Source: Odontocerum albicorne (Eukaryota > Arthropoda > Insecta > Trichoptera > Odontoceridae). From it: DNA of 64,000 nucleotides. Of this stretch, positions 22,131 through 33,615 are shown in pieces. The notes below the pieces were generated by a model that was given only the letters and a program-made list of their open reading frames with translations, had not been told where the DNA came from and did not search any database. Each line of letters starts with the position of its first letter. Positions within the stretch are counted from its first letter, which is position 1. Made by a program: the position numbers and the translations under genes. The stretch covers positions 8,651,850 through 8,715,849 of the forward strand of contig OX463859.1 of NCBI GenBank assembly GCA_949825065.1, read 5' to 3'.

Positions 22131-23975
22131 AAATATCGATGATAAAAACACATTTACGAATAGGAATCTATACTTGTGAATGTAATATTTTTTCTTAAAT
22201 TGGTTTTTAAATTAATTTCAATTATACTCCTATTTTAATTTAACCCTTTAACGTACGTATGTTACATAGCTAATTTTCATTGTTTCATGTTACAATACGA
22301 GAAAATGGTGATTGAATTTATGTGGTAAAATTTAAAATGTTATATTTATTTATGGCTTATAATGCGTAAGAACAGTCTTGACGGGCGAACGAAAATAAAA
22401 CAAAATTTGAATTTATTATATTAACGAAAACAAAAAATATAATTCTGTAAGTTTAGAAATATTTTTCAACTAAATTAATTGTGTTACTGCCATCTATCGA
22501 CACATTTATGTACTTGGTAATAATCAAAGACGAAAATAAATAAAAATTATCCAACTATATAGTGACTATCAACCTTTTAAATATCAGATGTCTTTATAAA
22601 ATGCGTGTTTAAGAAGAAAAAAAAAGCAAATAAGTCAGAGTCAAGCTATCAGATGTCAAATGTTTTTTTCAAGACAGTTAAAAAATCTTGCTAATTAAAT
22701 GAGTTAATGGCAATTAATACGATCCTAAAATTTGATATTAGGCAAAAAAATTCGTGTTTGCCATAAAATTTATTAATATTTTTTTATTTAGTTCAAGGGG
22801 ATGTCAATCTTACTTAAAGTCCTTTGTACTTAAAATCATCTCTAGATTACTTTTTTTTTATCCACTTTGCACGGATTTCTCCTGTTACACAGAGGGTCTG
22901 CTTCTAGCGTTAGCTTATTCGTTAGGAATAATATCAGCCAGGATTCTTCTTATACTGCTAGACGGTACCGAGAATATATCAACAGTGTCATTCAGTTGGT
23001 TCAATATCTCTATACCATGCGTGACTGAGTGTTTAGCCATGATATTCGTCCTGTAAGTTGGTATGTAGAACAGAGGGTGATTCCTTGCACGGCTATATTT
23101 ATTGGGTACATATAAACTTAGTGCTTCTAGAATCGCGGGACATTTAAAGCAACCTTGGAAAACCTTTATTAGGAATATTGCAATGGATTGTTGCCTTCTT
23201 GTTTCGAGGCTTCTATAGTTACCACCGTGAGAAGTTCGGCATGGTGAGCATATTTTGGGTAATCACCCTTTGTTCTGTACCATAGATATCTGAGGATTTT
23301 TTTTGTATTTGTTCTATTTTTTTTTAATATTTGAACTGACGAGGATACCTTATACAATGTACGTAGTTATTATACTGCATTTTTTAGGGAATGTCAGTAC
23401 AGATACAACCATTGCAGGCCTAACATAATATGGGTCAGAAACAATGTAACATTTTCTTTCATTCAACATTTGCAGTTTGCTTTTATATATATATTTTTTT
23501 AATTTATCTGCTGTGGTTCAATTATTTTTAATCAAATATGTGTCTTTGGACGCAGTAGCAGCAGTCTATAACCACTACAATAGGGATAAAATGCTGAAGG
23601 CCAAATATTAAGAATTCTGCTGTTGTTGGCCAAGGACCACCCATTTTTATTTCCAACAAACTTGGCAAAGATAAGCATATCTTAAGTATACACCGGTGTT
23701 AAGATAGGTGGTACTAGGAGATTCACAGTCTTAGTTGAACATGGAAAAACAAGGCATGCCTTTTATTGTCCAAGTTTCTGAGGCATATAGAGAAAAAAAT
23801 GATTTTAACAAGATGTAGTTTCTCACCTCAAAAGATGTTTGTTTTTCCAGATCAGTCCCAGGCTCGAAAAATCATTCTTTACCACACCTATTTTTTCTCA
23901 ATTTCAGTTTCATATTCACCGCAATTATAGACCTAAAATAGTAGGAAGTAGTAGATCCTTAGTAGGAAGGCTCTG
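22131..23975. other. No recognised gene
   Basis: About 1.8 kb. A TTAACCCTTTAACG string at about 22242 looks like one end of a TTAA-target element, but I found no partner end. The 100-codon ORF at 22754-23056 is hydrophobic and AT-derived, with no family match. 23.1-23.8 kb may hold decayed retrotransposon sequence. Confidence 0.35.
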
Positions 23976-23979
23976 TAAT

Positions 23980-24230
23980 AGTAACTTTACAAGGATAAGG
24001 GTGAATGACATAAAATCGGACCAGTTTTTAAATGTAAAAAGGCGTCTGGCTCCTTTCTCCCAGTGTTCAGCCTGTACTCTTAATATATGAGGACACAGGA
24101 TTGGGAAGGAGTACAGATCAGGGGTCACCACATATCAAATTTACATTATGCAGACGATACTACACATTTTGTCAAGTCCTTCAATGAAACCATTTAGACT
24201 TATTAAAAAAATACTAAACCTTTTTTAACC
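23980..24230 (+). mobile_element. Non-LTR reverse transcriptase relic
   Basis: Broken frames read VNDIKSDQF, then a GVWLLSPS segment in the place of the RT GVRQGCxLSP motif, then HHISNLHYADDTTHFVKS, the YADD palm motif. Order and spacing fit a non-LTR RT, with frameshifts between the pieces. Confidence 0.65.
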
Positions 24231-24231
24231 A

Positions 24232-24700
24232 CGTAAGAATCATTAAAGATCATCAATTTTACATAGCATTCAATGGTTTCATATACAAGCTGATACTAGT
24301 AAATGGAAGCTTCTATATTTGTTCTTAGAATGTTATTGTATATTATTTACTTAACCTCTAAGTGAGTGAGATTTTGTAAGTAATATAAAAAAAATAATTG
24401 CGGCCGCCATATACAAAATAATTGAATAGATCAAAATATTTTAGCCTTGTCTGTTTTATGGATAAATTCATGTATTTGGGAAAAAACATCGGACGTACCA
24501 TGTACGTCCACTCTCTTGAGGTAAAAATTCGCTCGCCGTACACCATATGGCCATACTCGTTTAGAGGTTAATGGAATGCGCTGCCTATACGTATATTCAG
24601 TAAAATACCACCTAAATCTTTGTTCCACAAAAGATACCTGTCCTAATTAATTGTGTCAGTTATATGCAATATAAGAATAGGCTACTGTCTGACAGAAGGC
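24232..24700. other. No recognised feature
   Basis: AT-rich. Minus-strand ORFs at 24358-24628 overlap in different frames with no recognisable domain. Confidence 0.35.
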
Positions 24701-24704
24701 CACC

Positions 24705-24925
24705 TTTATAAGATATTTATATTTTAAAAAAGCCCTTCATGCACATGTGGAACGGGTGAGGAGACCTTTGACGGTGTTTTCTTTGAGTGTCTTCTGCACA
24801 CCGCATACAATCTTGACTCAATTGTAAATGTTATCCGTCCATTCAACATTCCCACCTACTCTAACTTAATTTTCCATTAAATTATAGTAACATATCTGAA
24901 TTTATTGTTCAAAAATCTTAACTAT
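24705..24925 (+). mobile_element. I/R1/Jockey-type non-LTR 3' coding remnant
   Basis: Reads CTCGTGEETFDGVFFECLL in the plus strand. The C-x-C-G..E-x-x-x-x-x-x-F-x-C spacing is the terminal zinc-like motif after the RT (or RNase H) region of I/R1/Jockey-like elements. A leucine-rich stretch and stops follow. The fragment is short. Confidence 0.55.
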
Positions 24926-25128
24926 TTTGTAACACAGTAGTTTTTTTTTAAGTATTCCTGTTTCCTCCTTTCCTTCAAATTGTTATAGGCATTAATCATC
25001 CCCTTGAATGCCTAATTAACTAATAATAATACATACCTAGTGTAACATTTGTGGACCTCAAAGGGTTAATCTCACTTTTGGACGAATATATTTAAGGATA
25101 GAAATAAAAAATAAGTAATAAAACAAAC

Positions 25129-25134
25129 TTTATT
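25129..25134 (-). terminator. EMC6 polyadenylation signal
   Basis: AATAAA on the minus strand, about 48 nt downstream of the EMC6 stop codon, at the usual place for a short 3' UTR. Confidence 0.7.
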
Positions 25135-25181
25135 TATAAAACAATATATTAAAATTTAAACGATATAAGAAATTCCTTTTG

Positions 25182-25390
25182 CTAGTACACATGGACCATT
25201 CCATATATAAATGTCCAGAAAAGAATATATGTGAATAATGCTCCCAAAAAACCGTTTGTTAGCAAACTTCTTCTCGAAACAAAAAATTTTTGCCAATCAT
25301 TTCCGGCTTTCATTAAGAGTAACACCCATAAACTAAACACTGAGAATAAGTAAAATCCGAATCCATAAAATCCAGTTAGTCCGAGAAGTC
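25182..25390 (-). CDS. EMC6: EMC6 exon 2
   Basis: Begins after TTTCCTTTTTCAG on the minus strand and ends with stop TAG at 25184-25182. It encodes the transmembrane segments and the invariant C-terminus GMVHVY. Length is 209 nt, phase 1 at the 5' end. Confidence 0.95.
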
Positions 25391-28221
25391 CTGAAAAAGG
25401 AAACAAAAAAGGTTATAAAAATCTATAAGACATTGTCATTAGCATTTTTGTTTGTCTGGGCCATAAATTCGATGCCACGCGTGACTCCCATTGATTATTT
25501 TTTCTATCTTCCATTTCGTTGCCTTTGTTTCTCTTACACTCTCCGAGATCTCTGTAAATCTGTTGAAGTTTCAATGTGTTTTTTTTTTGTGTATTAATTA
25601 TATGTATGCATTATTTACTTGTATTATTTTTTTTTTTCTTTTTGTATGTTAGGGCCTTTGATTACCTGAACCTTGACCAATCTCAAGTTTGTGTTTTATA
25701 TGTGGTAGGTGGTATGAATGTGAATACTGCTTTTTGGTATTTTTGTGTATGATTAATTTAAACGTTTTTCCACTAAATATCCTAACGTGGATTGCCTATA
25801 AAAAAAAAGCGAAACGAAGATTTGTATTTTTTCAAGACATTGAAAGCATTTTATCAATCATTCGCAACCCCTTTTCTTAATATGTTGATTCTGCTCCAGT
25901 TAATTGTCCTTTTATTATTCAATAATAATAATAAAAAGGCCATTTATATAGCTCCGTTTAGAGTAAACACTCCTCAAGGTTGTTCCAACTAAAGATTCAA
26001 ACCCACTATTAAGACAGATTTAAGATATTACAAAATAAATATTATAAGTTGAGCGTAAAAATGGGAAGGTAGAACCTGCTGCCATTAGATTAGGTACTTC
26101 CTTGCATTTGCATATGTTCAGAAAAACATATTTGATAAGAAAACCACAGAAAACTTACTTACCAAGGGAAGACAAACTACCAAGAAATCTTTGTAGATCT
26201 TCCTATATGTGATACCCGTAGTAATACATTGGGCTTTAGGTTTAGTGTAGTGTTCATATAATATCATACATTTTGATAAGATCTTCCAACATATGATATA
26301 CAAATTACATACAAACATACCATCACGCCATTTCCCTATCAGGGTAGGCAGAGAAGACAGAACGCTATAAATTCCTATCTTGACACACATCCTTCGCCTC
26401 TTCCACATCAATTAAACTTCTATGATTTCTTTGACTTTTTACATTTCCTTCTTTCAGAATATCAATCACTTGATCTAACTATAATTTCCTTGGTCTTTCT
26501 TTCGTGCCTTCCACTCACAGTTGCACTATTTAAAGATTAAATATTTCTGTTGTCAGCCCTGAAATGAAAAGGTGATATGTAAACTTGGACCGAGACAGCA
26601 TAAGACAGAAATCAGTCCCTCGCTGGCAGACGGAGGGCAAACTGGATTTTCTCTAGATTTAAGATATTACAAAATAAATATTATAAGTTGAGTGTAAGGA
26701 TAGGAATTAGTAGCTGCGACCATTAGGTTAGGTACTTCCCCACATTTGCATACGTTCAGAAAAATATATTTGATAAGAAAACTGTAGAAATCGTACCCAG
26801 GGAAGACAAACTACTGAGAAATCTTTATAGATCTTCTGAGTGTTCATATAATAACATACATTTTGATAAGCTCTCTCAAAAAGGATTTTCTTTCCAAGTG
26901 CTTTCTAATGCTGTACACGCCACCCTAACACTAGGAGGCAGACCATTTAACACAATAGGGTCAATAATAGTAAAAGATCTATCATAATACCCCACCCTAT
27001 TGGATCGATTCAAGTAGAATTGATTGATTTACAATGCGACAAAATTCTATTACAAGGAAGGGATATTAACCTTTCCCTTCCTGCGCTAAAAAAAATCCGC
27101 CCGTTCCGGTGATGTGTATTCAATACACATGTAAAAATGAGCGATTTAAAATCGTAAAAATCAGAATATTCATAGCCAATCACTTAAATTAATTAAATTT
27201 GAAGTCAAAAGTGATAATAATTGAAATTTAATTGCTGAAAACATGAAAAAAACATTGGACAACGTTCACAAAACGGGCGAAGCGACCACCTCGAATGAAA
27301 GCCCACTGGCTACTATGCGAGCGAACTGAGATTCTATTTCTTGCGTTCCCATATACCGAAATAAAGTGAGAGTGAGACGTGAATAGAGTCGCTTCCTCAT
27401 CCATAGTGATTTTTTTAGAATGAATATACCTACGTCACACACTGGCACACGTTTGATTGTATAGGTGAATTTATTCCCGATTTTCACAAAATATCTCTGA
27501 TGTGGCCGATAAGTGCTAATTATTATTAATATTATTTTTTTCATTCAATGCGTAAACGTATTACGGTGGAATGCCTAAAATCTGAACCCAGTATTTATTA
27601 TATTAATAGATATTAAAGTTTTTAGAAGCAAGTGTACTAGTTACACATCACAGAAAAGGAATGGTTAATGATGTCTACATGCATGAAAAATTTATGGATG
27701 ATCCAAAGCAGCTTCATTTTTCTCACTGATTATTGGAATTGTGTTTTTGATTTATAATAAATGTCAATTGTTTCATTTCACTGTAGTATTTTTTTGTCCT
27801 CTGGCCTGCGTACTCTCGCATTTTGTCCTCTGGTCTGTCAAACAGACACGGTCCTCGTAGGTAAAGGTTTGGCCATGCCTGCTCTAATTAAGAATAAATT
27901 ATTTTCGATTGATACAAAACATTTATTTTACAAAAAATAATAATGTCTTAAATAATAATTAATTTACGATATACTGACTCTTGTACAATATAATTGAGTA
28001 ATCCCCCACCAGACAGACAATTTGGATTTTGATTGAAATCGGAAATTCTAATGAAAACGTTGATATTATAATAAAAAATATATACCCGCTGTCCCTCCAG
28101 ATAAAGCAGCCATGGAGGTTCTGCAATATTCGACAACAGCGGCATTGTTTCTAATAGCCACATCACTATATGCAAATATTTCTCCGGACTTTTGGTCCTT
28201 GTTCCTATTCGCCGTGGCCAT
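25182..28221 (-). CDS. EMC6: EMC6, ER membrane protein complex subunit 6 (two exons, complete)
   Basis: Small multi-pass ER membrane protein, a core subunit of the EMC insertase that places transmembrane helices of tail-anchored and multi-pass proteins. Exon 1 (28221-28086) encodes the cytosolic N-terminus with the family motif [19 protein letters not shown]. Exon 2 (25390-25182) encodes [40 protein letters not shown] and the conserved end [13 protein letters not shown]. Joining at phase 1 across a GT-AG intron of 2695 bp gives 114 aa; human EMC6 is 110 aa. The start is the first ATG in the frame (AAAC ATG G context). No stop or frameshift is seen. The intron carries a TTAA MITE and composite repeats. 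From sequence this is a functional single-copy gene. Confidence 0.95.
25918..26660 (-). repeat. Composite interspersed repeat with antisense RTE 3' sequence
   Basis: Starts at an AATAATAATAATAA microsatellite. It has a GTTTAGAGTAAACACTCCTC segment, a ~300-bp body, antisense RTE UTR CATTTCCCTATCAGGGTAGG, the antisense RT tail GATCTAACTATAATTTCCTT, and ends with GACAGAAATCAGTCCCTCGC. It is the most complete of the copies (others at 10.7, 14.8-16.7 and 26.7 kb). Confidence 0.65.
26661..26885 (-). repeat. Partial second copy of the composite repeat
   Basis: Repeats the 26.0-26.28 kb body (TTAAGATATTACAAAATAAA, GGTTAGGTACTTCCCCACAT) directly after the first copy ends, forming a truncated tandem duplicate. 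Confidence 0.65.
27070..27664 (+). mobile_element. TTAA-target MITE, copy B
   Basis: TTAA at 27066-27069 and 27665-27668. Ends CTTTCCCTTCCTGCGC and the complement of CATTCCTTTTCTGTG. Same interior as copies A, C and D. It lies in the EMC6 intron. The 92-codon minus-strand ORF is shared with other copies because the repeat is shared, not because it encodes a protein. Confidence 0.85.
28086..28221 (-). CDS. EMC6: EMC6 exon 1
   Basis: 136 nt from ATG (28221-28219) to the donor GCGG|GTATAT. Reads [20 protein letters not shown] and then the conserved [16 protein letters not shown]. The frame that encodes the exon is not the longest ORF on this strand, so it is easy to miss. Confidence 0.95.
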
Positions 28222-28278
28222 GTTTGACAATTGACAGTTGAGTCAAATGATAAAGCAGATTTGTGTTTGTTTTGGACT

Positions 28279-28289
28279 AGCACTGACAT
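28279..28289 (-). promoter_or_regulatory. Candidate EMC6 initiator
   Basis: GTCAGTG on the minus strand, about 60 nt upstream of the EMC6 ATG, fits the arthropod initiator consensus TCAGT. No TATA box at -30 is evident. This is position-based inference only. Confidence 0.35.
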
Positions 28290-31200
28290 CTAGTAGATTT
28301 TTGGAGAAATATTATAGAATGCATCTGTAATGTAAGGTAACCAATTGTTTCGATATTGATAGGACTGTTGACCAGATAACAAATTTTATAACGTTTTAGA
28401 TAATAAACCGTATTTAAAAATACAATCGAGTATTTGCAGACTACGAGTAAATAGTTTTAAATACATAGCAAATATGAAATGGTTTGAGTTAGTCTCGAAT
28501 ACCGAACTTATCTTTTTAAAAATCTTTACAATAAATAATTCTTTACGTTATAATCAACCAAAAACATATCTAAAATGCGCTAGGATTGTTTTATGGCATC
28601 ATAATTCTCACCAAATCTTTATTCGGTGATAGTCTGTTCGTTGTTTAATTTTTTCGATAAATTGTTATAAATTATTAATAAAAGCATATATTTACTGGTT
28701 AGTAAATCTATCCATTATGACGTAATATGCATTTTAATAGGTATTTGAAATTTAATTGATTATTCATATTTATTTTATAGAGTAGAAAAACAAAAAAATG
28801 CTGTAAAAATTCCAATTTTTGGCTTTACTTTTTTTAGAAAAGGAAAAAAAATACGCCATGATTGACATTTTTCCATTCGTTTCCTGAAAGTCTTTTCAAA
28901 GATTTTCATCAGATCGGAATGGTGGTTTTTAGATTGTTGTTCCAACGAATATATATAAAAAAAACAATCCTTAGCTCTCAGTTGTTCAACTGCAGATCAG
29001 TTTTTAATGTGGAATGATGTTGTAATTAAAATGTCAATAAATTATAACAGTACATAAATACATCAATTCTCATTTAGTATATTCGAACATGTTATACAAT
29101 ACAACATTTTCATTAAAATTGTTGATGCAAAGTCAAAACATATGAATCGAAAGAAGCTTTTCAATATTTAAAATTCAATAAAACAAATGCCCCTTTTGAA
29201 TTATGTTGTGTAAATATGAAGATGACGTTATATCTTAAAAAATTACATCTCGGATATATTTTAAAAACTTTTCTCTAAGCGGCTCATTTTAATATTTGAA
29301 CTTTCTCTCTAAGGACACTTTTATTGCATTTATTTAATAAATGTGTTGTTAGTACTACCATTCTCACATTTTAAATAAAATATTTCCTATCAAAAGATTA
29401 ATACCCTTATTGGTTTTATAGTCACATTCAATTGACTTGTGGCTTCAATATTCGCAAGTTCGTTATTCAATATTCATTATTTATAAAGTTTTTTTTCAGG
29501 CTTTTGAATATATTTTATTAGAAACATGATTTTTAAGAACTAATTTAAGTTGTACATCAATTATACCTGCATATCCACCGCCTTTCAAGAAGAATAGTAG
29601 CCAACATTGTTATTTATATTTAGCCTATAAGGATTTTTTTGTTAAATTCTGTGTCAGTCCCTCGCTAAACTACACTAAATAAAATAAATGAAATAAAAAT
29701 GTTTGCAAATAACCATCAATTAATATAAGAGTGGTCACCTTATCACGTCTGGGAACCGGCGGGTGCACTGGTGAAAGGAAAATAACAAAACTCAAGTATT
29801 TTTTTTCAAAATGGTAAATGAAATATATATATCTTTAATGAAATTGATAAATATTCTTTTATCAATGAAACTATACAAGTGATATCTATTGATGTCATTT
29901 GAAACGTACATAACGTGTTGAAATACTGGTTAAAAATATTTTTTCCAAAAAACTTGGCGGGAAAGACGAATAATGGAATGTCGGTAAAACAGAACCGCTG
30001 ATGCCGATGGCCGAACGAGCCGTTTCTACTAGTCGTGCTTGTGTCAATCAACATTTGAACTTAATATTGTTTAATATCATTCACTTACGTATATTTTTAA
30101 CAAATCGATTATCGTTTTTAACACACATGGTCAAATAAAAACGGTAAGTTTTGTTAAAGTTTGTATTTTCCTACAAAATTCGCGCGTAAATGTCGCGCGA
30201 AATTTTTAGCTTCCATAGCGTGCAGTACGTACAATGAGTGAGTGTAGCTTCGTGGATGGATTTTGCATATTTTTTACTCGAATACATTTGTTACGACGTT
30301 TTTGCGCTTTATTTATGCGTCCCTTTATATAAACGAGTCTAAAAACCGTTTTGGTTTAATTTAAATTGTGTTCAATCGTGAAATAATGAAGTTTTTTAGT
30401 TCCTATTTTGGCAGCTAATTCCATACACAAGAACAGTTGATTTGACACCCATTTTGTTGGAGAGCTGCTCTCCGCGCGACAGGCGTTTGATATTAATAAT
30501 ATTTATTAGTCATGGCTGGTTATTAAGTATAGTTTAATTCAGTATTTTCAATTTTTGTGCTTGAAATCTGTAAATTTGTTATTTTTTAATGTTTTTGTTC
30601 ATCATCTTAAGACCCATGTACCGACATTTGATTTAAAATACAACAAACATCATTTTCAATTAAACAATTTACATTCAGCTTATTAATTATCTTTGACGCT
30701 TTAATTCTCATTCATTTAAATCAATTTTATAAACAAATGCAAGAAAATTGTTGAAAAATCAAAATATGGATTAATGTCACTTTTTGATTTGCACCTTCAT
30801 GATTTAAATAACAATTAACAACTTTAAAAATGTCTTAAAAATTAATAATTTCGATTAAACATCTAGTAAATATAAAGGTAGCGTAAAAAAACAATAAGTC
30901 TTGATAAAACTTGATGAATCAATTTTATTTCAAATGCAAACTTCTTTTCTGAAATGACAGTTGAAAAGTTTGATCCTTGCATATCTTGTTATTTGATGAT
31001 CACTTGAATTAAGATTCCATCGTACTGAAATATTTTTCGATTATCTTGATAAAATAAGAACATGATCTTTGGTAATCTACGATTCTTTCGATTCAATCTT
31101 CTGTTTGTTTCAGTTGCATTTTTTAAGGTGCTCAATTTGGTTTCGAGATATGCCCTTAGATGACAGTTTCTTAACCTATGGGTCGTGACCCAAAATTTAG

Positions 31201-31370
31201 TCGGCATTTTGAATGGGTCTCAAAATATTTTCAACAATAACAATATTTTAATATTTTTGCATAAAATAACATACGACACAGTACAAAAATCATTTAAAAA
31301 AACTTCCGAGTCACTGCGTCCAAAGAAACAGCTTGTCGGTATTCAGAATACACAAAAATGCACTAATTTG
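28290..31370. other. Unassigned 3-kb spacer
   Basis: Mostly very AT-rich. The minus ORF at 29806-30054 and other short frames lack family resemblance. A TATATAAA (28952-28959) sits 28 nt before a TCAGT (28978-28982) but no gene follows. An imperfect CGCGCG-rich inverted repeat (AAATTCGCGCG ... CGCGCGAAATTT) lies near 30176-30210. Confidence 0.4.
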
Positions 31371-31371
31371 T

Positions 31372-31585
31372 TAATGTATTACATTTTCGTTGTATACAAT
31401 ACAACCTAGCGGGATTATTGCCATCTTTTCCGACCAACTAGAAAGATGCTTAACATGCCTTAAATGAAAACCAGACTAGAATCATTTTGTGAAAAAAATC
31501 TATGGTTCCAACAGTAATCGAACCTGCAAAAACCGGGTCGGAAGTCAGATGTCTTACCACCTTGGCCATGGAGATCGTCTATTGT
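31372..31585 (-). repeat. tRNA-derived SINE, near full length
   Basis: Minus strand: GACGATCTCCATGGCCAAGG, A box GGTGGTAAGACATC, B box around GTTCGATTACTG, body AAAACCAG.., and the tail GGTTGTATTGTATACAACGA. Length about 215 bp. Confidence 0.75.
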
Positions 31586-31689
31586 TGTCAGTATGTGCAT
31601 ACTTGGGTCGCGAAACCAAAACGAATACCCTAATGTAGGTCACGACTCGGTTAAGAAACATTTTCTTAGATCAAATTGCTCTAGTTTAT

Positions 31690-31928
31690 GATACAATGTA
31701 TTGTACTGTATAACAGTGTCATTGTTTACAATACAACCTGGTGGATTTATTGCCATGTGGCAATCTCCCAAATAACCAAAAAGATGTAATCGGCCTTAAA
31801 TATAAGCCAGACGGAACATTTTTGGTTAAAGCCTTGAACTTGTTAAAAAAATTGGTTTCCAATGGGAATTGAACCCATAACAAGGTTGGAAGACAGACGT
31901 TTTATTGACTAGAAAATGGAGGTCATTG
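31690..31928 (-). repeat. tRNA-derived SINE, near full length
   Basis: Minus strand: ACCTCCATTTTCTAGTCAAT (decayed A box), GGGTTCAATTCCCATTGG (good B box), body, and tail ending TACAGTACAATACATTG. About 105 bp beyond the 31.4-kb copy, same orientation. Confidence 0.75.
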
Positions 31929-32007
31929 GTATAATCTTGATTTCTAAATTTAATACACTGTTACATCATAATGTGATGTGTCAATGTTTTTTACTCGGAA
32001 TATGTTT

Positions 32008-32072
32008 TTTACTGTGAATATGAATATTATAACCAAATTTTTACTGTGAATATGAATATTATAACCAAATTT
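32008..32072. repeat. Two-copy ~31-bp tandem duplication
   Basis: TTTACTGTGAATATGAATAT followed by TATAACCAAAT occurs twice in direct tandem. Confidence 0.8.
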
Positions 32073-32299
32073 TCGATTCAGTTTCATTTTAAAACAAAAA
32101 ATAATAAACGAAATTATAATTGATCAAAATTTAACTCTTTATTTTACCATGACTTACTTTATTGTCATGATATATACTGAACTACTTTTTTGCACAGTGA
32201 CGTCATGGCCAGTGTACAGGAAAAAATATTAAATTATAATCAGATATAACAATTAAATATTTATTATGAATGAAAAATTATACAGTAATAAATTAGCTA

Positions 32300-32531
32300 C
32301 AGTACCCGGCGGTAAGTAATACACATCGGGCTTAAGAAAGAGACTATCGGCCATAATCGGCTAACTTCGGCTTTGTAGAGCGTCGTCTCCGTCATTCGTA
32401 CACGTGTTCCGTCGCGATTTGTCGCATCGCATCGTGCAACAGAGACGACGCTCTACAAAACCGAAGTTAGCCGATTATGGCTGACAGTCTCTTTCTTAAG
32501 CCCGATGTGTATTACTTACCGCCGGGTACTG
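32300..32531. mobile_element. Hairpin MITE with TA target duplication (232 bp)
   Basis: Ends CAGTACCCGGCGGTAAGTAA and the exact complement, with TA on both sides (32298-32299, 32532-32533). Arms of about 95 bp are nearly perfect inverted repeats, including CTAACTTCGG and GAGCGTCGTCTC. The loop of about 45 bp is CpG-rich (GTCGCGATTTGTCGCATCGC). The CAG..CTG ends with TA target suit the pogo/Tigger or Tc1/mariner group. Confidence 0.85.
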
Positions 32532-32906
32532 TACATATCCTTATATTTTACATTTAAAACATAATTTAACTTTTTCAGTTCTTCATGTTTATTATTAGAA
32601 TGTTTATTATTAGAATCGATTAAAATTATATTTTTTTAATATATGCAATGAAAGATAAATTAAAGATCTACTTATTCTGTGATCAATTGCGTTCAATTGA
32701 CTGGCTTACAGGAGCACCACAGAATATGCCAACATTTTCATGAATGAGACTTGTTTTTGAATTACCGTGAACCGAAACGGTTTGACAATCAATGCTCTAC
32801 AAAAATTATACGAATATTTATAGTATTAATGCACATTGATACCTTGAAAAGTATGGTTTTGAACAGTATGGGTTTTGCTATAATACAGTTTATAAATTAA
32901 AAAATA

Positions 32907-33560
32907 CAGGTCAAATCTCATTTTAACAAAATTCATTGGACTATTAAAAATATTTCATTATATTGAAATTTCATAATAGTGAATATGTCGAGAAAAATAT
33001 TATATTAAAAAATCTGGTTTCTTTCAGAATAAATTGTACAAATACACAATTTTATTTTCATCGACATGTTATTTTGAACATTCATAATTAAATTTTCATT
33101 ACAAATGATTGTTAAAAAAATATTTTCTTGGATATCATTGCTATTGGATAGATATGTCCGAAACTTTTTCAAACTGTTTCATTTTTCATGTCTGAAAACA
33201 AAACTTTCATTTCAGGTGACGTAACTTCATTTTCAGTATCATTTTTTCTGTAATGCATTTTTACTGCACATGTAATTCCCAGATCCAAAGGTTGCAAAAA
33301 TACTTTACAAATTAGGAGGTAAAAATTCAAGTCATTTGTTTCTAGCTCGCATGTATTACCGGTATTAATAGGACTTCATGGCCATTATTCAAGAAGGAGA
33401 AAAATAAATTATATGTTGTGCAATTATCAATTCAAATAAGATTTTTTTTCTTTTCATTTTGGCGTCCAAATTTATTAGCCATTTGTTAAAAATTGCTTGT
33501 GTCATCTAGGCGTGTTGATTTGGATCCTTTTAGCTGCGATATTGCCCCAAAAATGTTAAT
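32907..33560 (-). mobile_element. Tigger/pogo relic, antisense
   Basis: The left end CAGGTCAAATCTCATTTTAA resembles a Tigger terminal repeat. On the minus strand broken frames give KWLINLDAKMKRKKILFEL and FLQPLDLGITCAVKMHYR, matching the Tigger catalytic domain around the second acidic residue and the LQPLDxGI...HYR block. Asp residues and frame are lost. The right terminus was not found. Confidence 0.7.
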
Positions 33561-33615
33561 TATACTTAAATTTCTATTTAGTTAAAATTGATTCGTAAAC
33601 ATATTGTTTTATATA

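Larger units (their letters stand above)
25391..28085. other. EMC6 intron
   Basis: 2695-bp GT-AG intron. It holds a composite repeat copy (25918-26660), a partial second copy (26655-26885) and TTAA MITE copy B (27070-27664). 25400-25900 and 27670-28080 show nothing recognisable. Confidence 0.8.

Noticed and set aside
22238..22260. Left end of another TTAA element
   Set aside because: TTAACCCTTTAACG fits such an end, but no matching inverted partner was found within a reasonable distance.
22754..23056. 100-codon hydrophobic ORF as a membrane protein gene
   Set aside because: Composition typical of AT-rich chance ORFs; no domain, promoter or splice support.
27266..27544. 92-codon minus-strand ORF shared with 38521-38751
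   Set aside because: Conserved only because both are copies of the same TTAA MITE; copies differ by frameshifts and no protein family matches.
27948..28289. 113-codon minus-strand ORF as a gene
   Set aside because: It overlaps EMC6 exon 1 in a different frame; the EMC6 frame has clear homology and correct splicing.
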